64,000 nt of DNA from Limibacter armeniacum (GTDB taxonomy: Bacteria > Bacteroidota > Bacteroidia > Cytophagales > Flammeovirgaceae): contig NZ_JBAJNO010000008.1 of the NCBI RefSeq assembly GCF_036880985.1, positions 2,171,500 through 2,235,499 of the forward strand. Direction: 5' to 3'. Each line of letters starts with the position of its first letter. Position 1 is the first letter of the stretch. The notes beneath the pieces were generated by a model. It was not told the origin of the DNA. It searched no databases and saw only the letters and a list, made by a program, of their open reading frames with translations. Of this stretch, positions 1-8,066 are shown piece by piece. The translations under genes and the position numbers were made by a program.

Positions 1-441
1 ATTATTAAATGAATATGTAATTTTTAATACTTATTACGTTTGAGTTGTATTGATGCTCAATTGTTAGAAGATGAGAAGTGAGTGTTTATGATTAATATTA
101 AGTATGTGATTGGTATTCTATACTCAATAGAATATATGAATAGTTTGTGTGTTGATATTTGATTGGTTTTGATGTAGTTGTAAGTAATAAGGGTTCGTTT
201 TAAATAAATTTTTATTATCATTTTTAAGTTACTGTTGTAAATTATTTCAACCATTTATCGAGTTTTTAGTGCTTAATCAGTATCAATAGTACACATGTGT
301 AATGTTTTACTGTAGTGGATTTTTTGTTATTGGATTTTACTTGCTTAGTTTTTCTGTTTTAGAATGGCCGAAATAACTAAAGGTTAGTGATACTTTTAAT
401 GGAAGATGAAGCACTGAAATTCTCAACCAGAATTAATACTT
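1..441. other. AT-rich leader region without a recognisable gene
   Basis: This stretch is extremely AT-rich. The only open frame of any length, on the minus strand at 57-254, encodes Ile/Tyr/Asn-rich low-complexity sequence with no start context or recognisable family, so I do not call it a gene. The region probably holds the promoter of the lipoprotein gene starting at 442, but I could not identify a convincing -33/-7 pair. Confidence 0.5.
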
Positions 442-1668
442 ATGGAAAAAAACAAACTTTTTTATGTTGTGCTTACCATATTGGTACTGATAACTTTTGG
501 GTGTAGTGATCAGGATGATTCAGGAGGAGTTTACCAGCCTAATTACCTTCCAAGTTTAGACGCAGCAACATTACCGGCTAGTAATAGAGCTATGATTATG
601 TTTGAGGATGATGAGAGTCCATCTAAGATGTATGATAAAAATGATCGTTGGTTTAGGGTAAATCAACCATTACAAGTCGTTCAAAATGGTAAAGATTCAG
701 TGCAGATTTCATTGTATTCGCCTGTTGGCTTATCTGATGTTAAAATCTATGCAAAACTGCCAAATTATGACAAGCGATTCGTGATTTTCAATTTTTCTCA
801 TATACCAGCTTTTCACCGTTCATTTCATAAAATACCATTGACAGAGGGAGATTTTGATTATGAATTGGAAACGGGTAATGCTGTTACAATCGATAAGATA
901 GAAGGGTTTTCTTCAGGAGCTATAGAGTTTTCAGTTGAATCAGAGGATCCTCTTTTTCTTAAATTCCAAAAAATTAAATCAACTCACTTAGTTCAATTTC
1001 ATGATGCCTATCATATTAATGAATATGGTAAATTTCTACCTATGAACCCTGTACTAGCAAAAGAAGCAATTACTATGATTATTAATTATTCATATGCTTT
1101 AAGTCATCCAATCTATTATGATACCTTTACCAATTTTGATGCTTACAAAAAAGATCAAGCTGAGCTTGCGGGTACTTCTATAAATGGCGCAACAGACTGG
1201 CATGGCAATGCCGCAGATTCAGTTGGTTACTATGATTATTTTACAAAAGATGAAATTGAAAACATATATGGGTATTATCTTGATGATCGAACTCTATATA
1301 TGGCAATGGTAGGTGGAAGTGCAGCATGGGGAGGTGGACCACTAGCTTCACAATGGGAATCTAGCTACATAAGAGGGCACTGGTTGGGTGATATGTCTAT
1401 ATGGTCGCATGAATATTCTCATCATATTGGATATAGTCACAGTAGCAATTTGGCTAATAGTGGTGAAGGAGGAGGGCAGCAAGAAATGCTGACTCAGTTT
1501 TATAAGTATTTGATTTACTTAGAAGATCTTCCATTTACAGACCCTGAAATTTTAAAAGGATGGACAAAAACGGAATACTTGAGTGGTACATACCAAAAGC
1601 CAGTTTTTGAGATCAATGACAACAATCCGTTTTTGTTAAAATATAAAGGAGAAGGCAAATGGAATTAA
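442..1668 (+). CDS. secreted metzincin-like zinc metalloprotease lipoprotein
   Basis: The 408-residue protein begins with a lipoprotein signal peptide, with a hydrophobic stretch ending in FGCS and Cys21 as the probable lipidated residue, followed by an Asp/Ser-rich tether. Residues 323-333 read HEYSHHIGYSH, an exact HExxHxxGxxH zinc-binding motif. This predicts His323, His327 and His333 as ligands and Glu324 as general base, as in metzincins. I do not recognise the N-terminal 300 residues. The next gene, another lipoprotein, starts 14 bases after the stop, so the two are probably co-transcribed and may act together at the cell surface. The zinc peptidase call rests on the motif alone, and substrate and family are unknown. 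Confidence 0.7.
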   Translation: MEKNKLFYVVLTILVLITFGCSDQDDSGGVYQPNYLPSLDAATLPASNRAMIMFEDDESPSKMYDKNDRWFRVNQPLQVVQNGKDSVQISLYSPVGLSDVKIYAKLPNYDKRFVIFNFSHIPAFHRSFHKIPLTEGDFDYELETGNAVTIDKIEGFSSGAIEFSVESEDPLFLKFQKIKSTHLVQFHDAYHINEYGKFLPMNPVLAKEAITMIINYSYALSHPIYYDTFTNFDAYKKDQAELAGTSINGATDWHGNAADSVGYYDYFTKDEIENIYGYYLDDRTLYMAMVGGSAAWGGGPLASQWESSYIRGHWLGDMSIWSHEYSHHIGYSHSSNLANSGEGGGQQEMLTQFYKYLIYLEDLPFTDPEILKGWTKTEYLSGTYQKPVFEINDNNPFLLKYKGEGKWN

Positions 1669-1682
1669 TAAATACAATCAGC

Positions 1683-2684
1683 ATGAACAGGGTACTTATA
1701 TTAGTTTTATCTCTTTGCCTATTTTCTAATTGTAGTAAAGAAGATAACATTGAACCTACCAATTATATATACTATTATCCTACAGATACAGATGAAATTA
1801 CAGCTGCATCAATTGGGGACGGAACAGGAACATTTGATCCGAAAGGAATCGCAATTTCTAATGATACATTATATGTATGTAATGGAAATGTCTTAGAAAT
1901 ATTTGATGCTATTACGCTTGATCACATTAAGACTATTACACATTATAAAAAAGGTGATATTTCTATCCAATTATCCTATTTATCTTCTATTAGTATTGAT
2001 AATGGGCGTATTTATATTGGAAGTACAGAATCCAGATTGTTTGTGCTAGATGAGGCAACTACACAAGGAATAACAACTGTTGGAAACGGTCAGTGGTGGC
2101 AGACTTTCGTGCATGTATTTGGTGTAGTGGCTGAAGATGATTTAGTATTTGTGAAAGAAAAAAATAACATCATCAAAGTGTTTGAAGCTTCACAAATCAA
2201 TGATACTAGTGATTGGAATTTAGCACCATATGCCAAATTAAATACATTGACAGGTTACACGGAAATATACTCGATGGATGTAGTTGATGGACAACTGGTT
2301 GTAGCAGGAAGGAATGCGAATAGTTATCTATACTATAATATTGATGACATTAAAGCTCAAGCAGATAGTTCTTTGACAACACCAATTGAACCTACAACTG
2401 CTCCTCTTTCTGGAGTAGTACCAACGTCCGTTATATTTAATGATGATTGGTCAATTACATCAGAAGCTTCAGGAGGTTTAAATTATTTACGCATCTATTC
2501 GACTAGTGATTTTCTTAATAAAGATTATAATCCATTTGTGAACGCTTCAGATATTATGGGTGAAAATTCATTTGGTAGTATTGTAAGTGTTGCCAAACTT
2601 AATGACTTACTTTTCTTGTCTGATAATTCTAATAAGAAAATAAGGGTCATTAAACTAAATGAAGCTACAATCTCAGAGCGATAG
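1683..2684 (+). CDS. beta-propeller-like surface lipoprotein
   Basis: Unknown function. I place the start at the ATG at 1683 rather than an in-frame ATG at 1659. The later start puts a normal signal peptide at the very N-terminus with lipobox LFSNC and a following charged tether, and avoids overlap with the upstream stop. The mature protein has repeated strand-turn units of the NHL/YVTN kind (for example 'GIAISNDTLYVCNGNVLEIFD' in shortened form near residues 50-70, and a late 'LFLSDNSNKKIRVIKL' blade). This suggests a beta-propeller used for binding. It lies 14 bases downstream of the metzincin-like lipoprotein, so it could be its partner. A strong terminator follows at 2727. Confidence 0.6.
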   Translation: MNRVLILVLSLCLFSNCSKEDNIEPTNYIYYYPTDTDEITAASIGDGTGTFDPKGIAISNDTLYVCNGNVLEIFDAITLDHIKTITHYKKGDISIQLSYLSSISIDNGRIYIGSTESRLFVLDEATTQGITTVGNGQWWQTFVHVFGVVAEDDLVFVKEKNNIIKVFEASQINDTSDWNLAPYAKLNTLTGYTEIYSMDVVDGQLVVAGRNANSYLYYNIDDIKAQADSSLTTPIEPTTAPLSGVVPTSVIFNDDWSITSEASGGLNYLRIYSTSDFLNKDYNPFVNASDIMGENSFGSIVSVAKLNDLLFLSDNSNKKIRVIKLNEATISER

Positions 2685-2726
2685 AGTAGTATAATGATGT
2701 AGATATAAGACCTTGTTATTTTAACT

Positions 2727-2760
2727 AAAAAAGTCAAACCAACTGTGGTTTGACTTTTTT
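2727..2760 (+). terminator. intrinsic terminator after the lipoprotein pair
   Basis: A perfect 14-bp inverted repeat (AAAAAAGTCAAACC / GGTTTGACTTTTTT) with a 6-nt loop ends in a T-run. It lies between a plus-strand gene and a convergent minus-strand gene, so it can serve both. Confidence 0.85.
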
Positions 2761-2848
2761 GCTTTTGAATATATTTTTTTTAATGGTCTTGCTCCTTTAT
2801 AAGAATAAGCTAAATGAATGGGTATCTAGACTTATTATTCTTTAGCTT

Positions 2849-4060
2849 TTAGGTATGAGTCTGTACATCATCCCATTCCTCATTCATATAATTGGTTAAC
2901 CAATTCAAGGAGTAGTGCCTTTCATATATTACACTTGGATTTATGTTGCCACCAACATTTTGCCCATTGATTCGTGCATCTACACAAGCCCAATGCATTC
3001 GGTAGGTTCTATCCAGTTCATCTAGAATTTCCTCTTTACTTCTTAGCTGAGTCAAACTTTCAAATTCTTCTCTGCTAGGTTTCAGTACCTTACCGACAAT
3101 GGTCGCAACATCACAGATATCACTAGGATATTTTAGTTCGGGCATCATATTTAATGCCCATAGCATGGTATAAAGACTTTCATATCTCCAGCTGGCAATA
3201 GTTCTCTCTTGGTTATCTAAATTTTCATTATCAAAAAGTTTTTTTTCAATAGGAGAGAAGCTATCTATATTTTTTTCTGTGACAATTCTAGACAAGTGTT
3301 CCTGTTCGACTCCTTCACCTTTTGCAGCGATGATCAACAGCGCTAACGTCCTGTCAACTACTTCCTCTAACGTTCTTATTTGAACCTTGTCAATTGCTTC
3401 AGTACAAGGCAGGTTTTTGTTGATCTTTATCCCATTCTCTTCAAGAAATGCTTCAGTCTGATTCTTCCTGTCTAATTGTTCATTTGAGTAGTTTTCAGCA
3501 GGGCCGTCATAATACTTGGCTTCTACATTAACTTCAAGGTCTTCAATATTGCAGTTTCCTTCAGTATCAAGAATCAGGTTCAATTCCTTATCAGCAAAAT
3601 ATTGAACGTCTGATTGGTTGAAGGTACTGCTTGGTTGAGCAAAAATAAAAGCATCAAGTTGGTAAGTGATTTGACTTAATATTTCCTGAAAATCAGGAAG
3701 CATATCAGGTTCAGCCATAAATGAGATTTCACAGTTTGCTGACAATATTTTATAGACAAACTTATTTCTAATGTCTTCATTTTTGGCAGGTAATGATTGA
3801 ACAAAGTTAGCCATTCCTGCAAGATTTTGGGTCAATTCACATTCTATATTGTTGATCGTATAAGATGGATTAGCCCTTTGGCGGGAATTGATTTTTAAGG
3901 TTTTGTTTTTGCCAAATAGCCCTCCGCTAATTGTGGCGACTAATGACTTGTGCAAGTCTCCATCGTTTACTTCAACTTTAGCATTAGGTAAGCTTGATTT
4001 TACAATCTCGATGACCTTGTCAAAATAAAGGTAGTGACTGTAAATTGTACAATGTTCCAT
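2849..4060 (-). CDS. DUF4272 domain-containing protein
   Basis: The 403-residue cytoplasmic protein has no signal peptide or membrane segment. The last ~150 residues carry the hallmarks I associate with DUF4272: an 'ERTIASWRYESLYTMLWAL' type helix, then a 'P.DICDVATIV' segment and a 'HWACVDAR' segment. The N-terminal ~200 residues are less conserved and contain a 'Y.LDAFIFAQPSS' strand. The family's biochemical function is unknown. It is monocistronic, with a terminator-like structure from its upstream neighbour at 4179-4203. Confidence 0.65.
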   Translation of the reverse strand: MEHCTIYSHYLYFDKVIEIVKSSLPNAKVEVNDGDLHKSLVATISGGLFGKNKTLKINSRQRANPSYTINNIECELTQNLAGMANFVQSLPAKNEDIRNKFVYKILSANCEISFMAEPDMLPDFQEILSQITYQLDAFIFAQPSSTFNQSDVQYFADKELNLILDTEGNCNIEDLEVNVEAKYYDGPAENYSNEQLDRKNQTEAFLEENGIKINKNLPCTEAIDKVQIRTLEEVVDRTLALLIIAAKGEGVEQEHLSRIVTEKNIDSFSPIEKKLFDNENLDNQERTIASWRYESLYTMLWALNMMPELKYPSDICDVATIVGKVLKPSREEFESLTQLRSKEEILDELDRTYRMHWACVDARINGQNVGGNINPSVIYERHYSLNWLTNYMNEEWDDVQTHT

Positions 4061-4178
4061 TTGTTTTGGTTTTATGTAAAAAAATAGTTTTTCTATCTGT
4101 TTATCAGCTATGAAATATTAATGCAATAAAAAGTGTCTTATTGGAATCAGGTTGAAAAATACATAAAAGAAAACCTCC

Positions 4179-4203
4179 AAAAAAATCAGGTTTTCACTGA
4201 TTT
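4179..4203 (-). terminator. intrinsic terminator after the SDR gene
   Basis: On the minus strand AAATCAG, a 7-nt loop and CTGATTT are followed by a run of seven T (A-run at 4179-4185 on the plus strand). An outer AAACCTC/GAGGTTT pair flanks it. It lies just past the stop of the minus-strand SDR gene. Confidence 0.75.
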
Positions 4204-4257
4204 ATTCAGAGGTTTATTGGTTAAAAACCAAAATCAAGTTATGAGATTTGAAATAGC

Positions 4258-5049
4258 TTAAACATTTCCGTACATATTGGATTGTCCACCATCGATAGCG
4301 ATAGTTTGTCCGCTTACATATGAACTATCATCGCTCAACAGAAATGCAACTACTTTTGCTACTTCCTCAGGTAAACCTAATCGTTTTGTAGGGTTAATCT
4401 GAGCGTATTCTGTCTCTGCTTTTTTAGGATTTTCAGGATTGATCTGGTTAAAAGCTTCTGCTACCATTGGAGTCAGAATCGCACCTGGAGCAATTGCATT
4501 GGTAGTAATGCCATATCTACCATACTCCAGCGCCGCATTTTTTGTCATACCAGAAACAGCGTGTTTACTAGCTACATAAGGTACTTGATTGAGTACTCCA
4601 CGGATACCTCCCACAGATGCTACATTGACAATTCGACCATAGTTTTGCTTTTGCATAACAGGCAACACATAGCGCAAACCATAATATACACCTGTCAAGT
4701 TGATGTCGATTACCTTCTTGAAAATATCGACATCATATTCCGTGATAGAAGCTTGTCTTCCTTCAATGCCAGCGTTGTTGTAAAGGCCATCTATACGACC
4801 AAATGCTTTTACGGTCTCGTCTACATAGTTTTTCACAGCATCCTCATTTGAAACATCTGCTACTATTGAGACGATCTCTGTAGATGGGTATTCGCTCAAG
4901 ATTTCATTTTTAGCAGTAGACAAGCTTTCTTCATTATAATCGACCAATGTCAATTTTGCTCCTCTTTCTGCTAGTACTTTTGCTGTAGCAAAACCAAGTC
5001 CCATGGCTGCTCCAGTGATAATGATTACTTTGTTTTTGAAGTCTGTCAT
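4258..5049 (-). CDS. SDR family NAD(P)-dependent oxidoreductase
   Basis: The 263-residue classical short-chain dehydrogenase starts with the Rossmann motif TGAAMGLG, followed by an acidic residue after beta-2 (LVDYNEE), which suggests NAD preference. It has NNAG near residue 92, and the catalytic Ser and YVASK (Tyr/Lys) in the usual spacing. The C-terminal SYVSGQTIAIDGGQ is typical of the glucose 1-dehydrogenase/3-oxoacyl reductase-like branch. The substrate cannot be read from sequence. The gene stands alone, with its own terminator downstream and a long AT-rich leader upstream. Confidence 0.85.
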   Translation of the reverse strand: MTDFKNKVIIITGAAMGLGFATAKVLAERGAKLTLVDYNEESLSTAKNEILSEYPSTEIVSIVADVSNEDAVKNYVDETVKAFGRIDGLYNNAGIEGRQASITEYDVDIFKKVIDINLTGVYYGLRYVLPVMQKQNYGRIVNVASVGGIRGVLNQVPYVASKHAVSGMTKNAALEYGRYGITTNAIAPGAILTPMVAEAFNQINPENPKKAETEYAQINPTKRLGLPEEVAKVVAFLLSDDSSYVSGQTIAIDGGQSNMYGNV

Positions 5050-5502
5050 CTGGTTGAAATCTTTATAGTTAAAAAATAAATTAAATATGTAATCAGAATA
5101 GCTAGTTATTCATGGATAGCTTCAATATTTCTTTATCAAAATGTATTGCTATACATATATTCCGATTTTTTTGTGTTAGTTGTTAGTTTATAGTACGAAA
5201 AGTGATGTGTTAACGATTCTATTCTTATGTGCTATTCAGAATTATTTTGAATAATTAAATAAGTGTTGCAACTCTATTTTATATATCTACTCTAACACTT
5301 GGTATTTCGATTTGTTTTTAATGATTTATTGGTAGTAAAGCTATTAAGGAAGGGGAGCGCATTAATTGGTATTTTAATCGAGGTTTTTATTAAGGTTAAT
5401 TAAGAATAAACCTTTTAAGGAAGTGTGATTGTGGAGACTTATGTAAGTTTATTAATTAGTGATAATTGCTATTGTATCGATATATTATAATGTGTTTTTA
5501 AT
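5050..5502. other. AT-rich intergenic region
   Basis: About 450 bases between the start of the SDR gene and the terminator of the acyl-CoA ligase gene, both on the minus strand. It presumably contains the SDR promoter. I see no convincing promoter pair, small gene or structured RNA. Confidence 0.45.
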
Positions 5503-5540
5503 AAAAAAAGCGGAGACTGACTAATCAGACTCCGCTTTTA
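5503..5540 (-). terminator. intrinsic terminator after the acyl-CoA ligase gene
   Basis: AAAAGCGGAG and CTCCGCTTTT form a strong GC stem flanked by A and T runs, 20 bases beyond the minus-strand stop codon. Confidence 0.85.
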
Positions 5541-5561
5541 AATTTAAAATATAGTTGAGGT

Positions 5562-7274
5562 TTATCTCCTCAATACTGATGAAGCTTTTGCCAGTTCCTC
5601 TTCTTTTAAGGCTCTTCTCAGGATTTTACCTACTTCTGTTTTTGGCAACTCTGTTCTGAATTCAATATGGCGAGGTATTTTGTAACCTGTCATATTTTCT
5701 TTGCAGTAACTGATAATCGATTCAGGAGTCAAGTGCTCATCTTTTTTGACGATAAACACCTTAACAGCTTCCGTTGATCTTTCATCCGGTACACCGATGG
5801 CTGCTACCTCTAATACATCTGGGTGACAAGCAATCACATCTTCGATTTCATTAGGGTATACATTAAAGCCAGATACCAGAATCATATCTTTCTTGCGGTC
5901 TACGATTTTGAAATAACCGTCACTGTCCATCACACCAATGTCACCTGTTTTGAGCCAACCACTTGGAGTAAAGGTCTTACGCGTTTCTTCAGGTATGTTC
6001 CAGTATCCGCTCATTACTTGTGGTCCCTTTACACAGATTTCCCCAACAGCACCTTCCTCGAGTTCGTTGTCGTTGTCATCTCTTACAGAGAGTACTGTAC
6101 TGGCAAGAGGTAGTCCGATTGTCGCCATTTTACCACTTCCGTCTAGCGGGTTAACAGATACAACAGGAGAAGCTTCCGTCAGTCCGTAACCTTCAGTAAG
6201 TGGGCAGCCTGTGACATCCAACCAACGTTCGGTAACCGCTCTTTGTACAGCCATACCACCACTGATACTGATTTTCAGGTTTCTGAAGTTGACATCGGCA
6301 AATTCAGGGTAGTTGAGCATACCATTAAAGAGTGTATTTACCCCTGTGATAAGTGTGAAGTCAGTCTTTTTAAGCTCCTTTATAAAGCTTTTCATATCAC
6401 GAGGGTTCGGGATCAGGATATTACTGGCCCCGATTTTCAGCATCGTCAGGAAGTTGACACTGAAAGAGAAAATATGGTAAAGAGGCAGTGCAGTCACCAT
6501 TGTTTCTTCTCCAAACTTGGCACCGTGAGCACGCAGCAAAACATCCAATTGCTCAATATTGGCGATAATGTTTCGATGTGTCAACATCGCTCCTTTAGCT
6601 ACGCCTGTCGTACCTCCTGTGTACTGAAGCAGTGCTAGGTCTTGTGTTGTGACTGGAATACGTTGGTAGTCACAGCTTTTGCCAGCCTTCAGGATTTCTG
6701 TAAAACTGAGTTCAGAAGGGAGGTCATATGTAGGAACCATCTTCTTGATGTGCTTCACCGCAGCATTCACAATGAATTTTTTAGGGAATCCGAGCATGTC
6801 CCCAATTTCAGTCGTGAAGATGTGTCTAATGTTGGTCTTGGATAAAATTGCTTCTACTTTATGAGCAAAATTAGCCAGTACCACAATGGCTTTAACGCCA
6901 GCATCTTTGAACTGGTGTTCCATTTCTCGCTCTGTATAAAGCGGGTTTGTGTTTACTACAATTAGTCCGGCTTTCAGTGCTCCGGCGATAGCTATGGGAC
7001 TTTGTAAGATGTTGGGTAGTTGAATAGCAATGCGGTCACCTGGAAGGAGGTCAGTTTTCTTTTGCAGGTAAGCAGCGAAGTGTGTTGACAGTTCATCAAA
7101 CTGTTTGAATGTCAACTTAGCGCCCATGCATTCAAAAGCCGTTTGTTGGCTGAAATTCTGAGCGACTTCAGTGAAGATATCCAATAGCGACTCATACTTG
7201 TCAGGGTTAATCGTATGAGGCATGTTTGGATGGTAGCTTTTAAGCCACGGATAGTCGGTCGTGCTTTTTACCAT
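5562..7274 (-). CDS. fadD: long-chain fatty acid--CoA ligase
   Basis: The 570-residue member of the AMP-forming acyl/aryl-CoA synthetase family activates fatty acids with ATP and CoA for beta-oxidation or lipid synthesis. Visible motifs in order are the P-loop-like YTGGTTGVAKGA near residue 218, GYGLTEASP near 365, the hinge DGYFKIVDRKKDMILVSG near 470, and PKTEVGKILRR with the catalytic Lys near the C-terminus. Length matches bacterial FadD (~560 residues). It is monocistronic, with a terminator at 5503 and a possible promoter at 7428. Chain-length preference is inferred from overall FadD similarity. Confidence 0.88.
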   Translation of the reverse strand: MVKSTTDYPWLKSYHPNMPHTINPDKYESLLDIFTEVAQNFSQQTAFECMGAKLTFKQFDELSTHFAAYLQKKTDLLPGDRIAIQLPNILQSPIAIAGALKAGLIVVNTNPLYTEREMEHQFKDAGVKAIVVLANFAHKVEAILSKTNIRHIFTTEIGDMLGFPKKFIVNAAVKHIKKMVPTYDLPSELSFTEILKAGKSCDYQRIPVTTQDLALLQYTGGTTGVAKGAMLTHRNIIANIEQLDVLLRAHGAKFGEETMVTALPLYHIFSFSVNFLTMLKIGASNILIPNPRDMKSFIKELKKTDFTLITGVNTLFNGMLNYPEFADVNFRNLKISISGGMAVQRAVTERWLDVTGCPLTEGYGLTEASPVVSVNPLDGSGKMATIGLPLASTVLSVRDDNDNELEEGAVGEICVKGPQVMSGYWNIPEETRKTFTPSGWLKTGDIGVMDSDGYFKIVDRKKDMILVSGFNVYPNEIEDVIACHPDVLEVAAIGVPDERSTEAVKVFIVKKDEHLTPESIISYCKENMTGYKIPRHIEFRTELPKTEVGKILRRALKEEELAKASSVLRR

Positions 7275-7427
7275 GGTTGATTTTGGTGTATAGTTAAAAA
7301 TCGAGTTTGTATAGTCAATTAAATAGCTTATAAACAGCAGTTTATGCTTTTAACGGTAGAGTAGTGCTGGTAAATAGACTATTATAAAAGTGATCGTAAA
7401 ACAAGTGTGACTATACATTATAGTTTG

Positions 7428-7435
7428 CAAATTTA
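7428..7435 (-). promoter_or_regulatory. possible -7 element for the acyl-CoA ligase gene
   Basis: On the minus strand the site reads TAAATTTG, matching the Bacteroidota -7 consensus TAnnTTTG. I could not see a clear -33 TTG at the expected distance, and it would imply a leader of about 145 bases. The rest of the 7275-7615 gap contains nothing else I recognise. Confidence 0.3.
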
Positions 7436-7615
7436 ATCTTTTTTAGATGAAGTATGATGTTTTTGAGTCATATCTGATAGAATATTTGTAAAAAGTACCT
7501 TTTATTTTATGTAAACTCTTCACATTCAGAGGAATGACGAATGTTATCACTTTTTAGTGATTTTATACATATATTTTGGGGTTCACCAATAAACTATGAT
7601 TAATACTAACAAATT

Positions 7616-7984
7616 ATGAAGAAGCTGATTGTTAAGTTTTTAGTGTCCGGTATCGCGGTTTTTACGGGAGCCTATATGATGGAAAGTGTCGGAAGTGGTG
7701 TCACAATTGACAATTACTGGACCGCCATTGTGGTAGCAGTGGTGATTTCCTTGATCAACTTATTTATAAAACCGATTCTTTTTATCCTGACCCTGCCGAT
7801 TACAATTATCACGTTGGGGCTTTTTCTGATAATCCTTAATTCATTTACTTTTTACTTGGCAGGAAAACTGGTGGATGGCTTTGAAGTGCCGGGGATTTTT
7901 ACAGCAATTGTTTTCTCATTACTGTATTCAATTGCAATGACAATTCTAGAGAATGTGCTAGGACTAAAAGAAGGAGAGGATTAA
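7616..7984 (+). CDS. phage holin family-like small membrane protein
   Basis: The 122-residue protein has four predicted transmembrane segments and the pattern of the 'phage holin family / mycobacterial 4TMS holin' group: an amphipathic N-terminus, 'AVVVAVVISLINLFIKPIL', 'LTLPITIITLGLFLIILNSFTFYLAG', and a final helix. In free-living bacteria these are widespread inner-membrane proteins of unknown role with no phage nearby, and none is seen here. It ends at a bidirectional terminator shared with the convergent TonB receptor gene. Confidence 0.7.
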   Translation: MKKLIVKFLVSGIAVFTGAYMMESVGSGVTIDNYWTAIVVAVVISLINLFIKPILFILTLPITIITLGLFLIILNSFTFYLAGKLVDGFEVPGIFTAIVFSLLYSIAMTILENVLGLKEGED

Positions 7985-8013
7985 TGAATCAATAGGGGAG
8001 GACACTCTTTAAT

Positions 8014-8051
8014 AAAAAAGACTTTCAGATGTATTTCTGAAAGTCTTTTTT
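8014..8051. terminator. bidirectional intrinsic terminator
   Basis: AAAAAAGACTTTCAG and CTGAAAGTCTTTTTT form a perfect 15-bp stem with an 8-nt loop between two convergent genes. Confidence 0.9.
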
Positions 8052-8066
8052 ACTTACCTGAATGGT

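Noticed and set aside
57-254. 65-residue open frame on the minus strand in the leader
   Set aside because: The sequence is AT-rich low complexity (Ile/Tyr/Asn), with no start context, no family resemblance and no neighbour.
7616-7984. prophage remnant suggested by the phage-holin-like gene
   Set aside because: The neighbours are ordinary chromosomal genes, and this family is common in bacteria outside phages. No other phage gene is seen.
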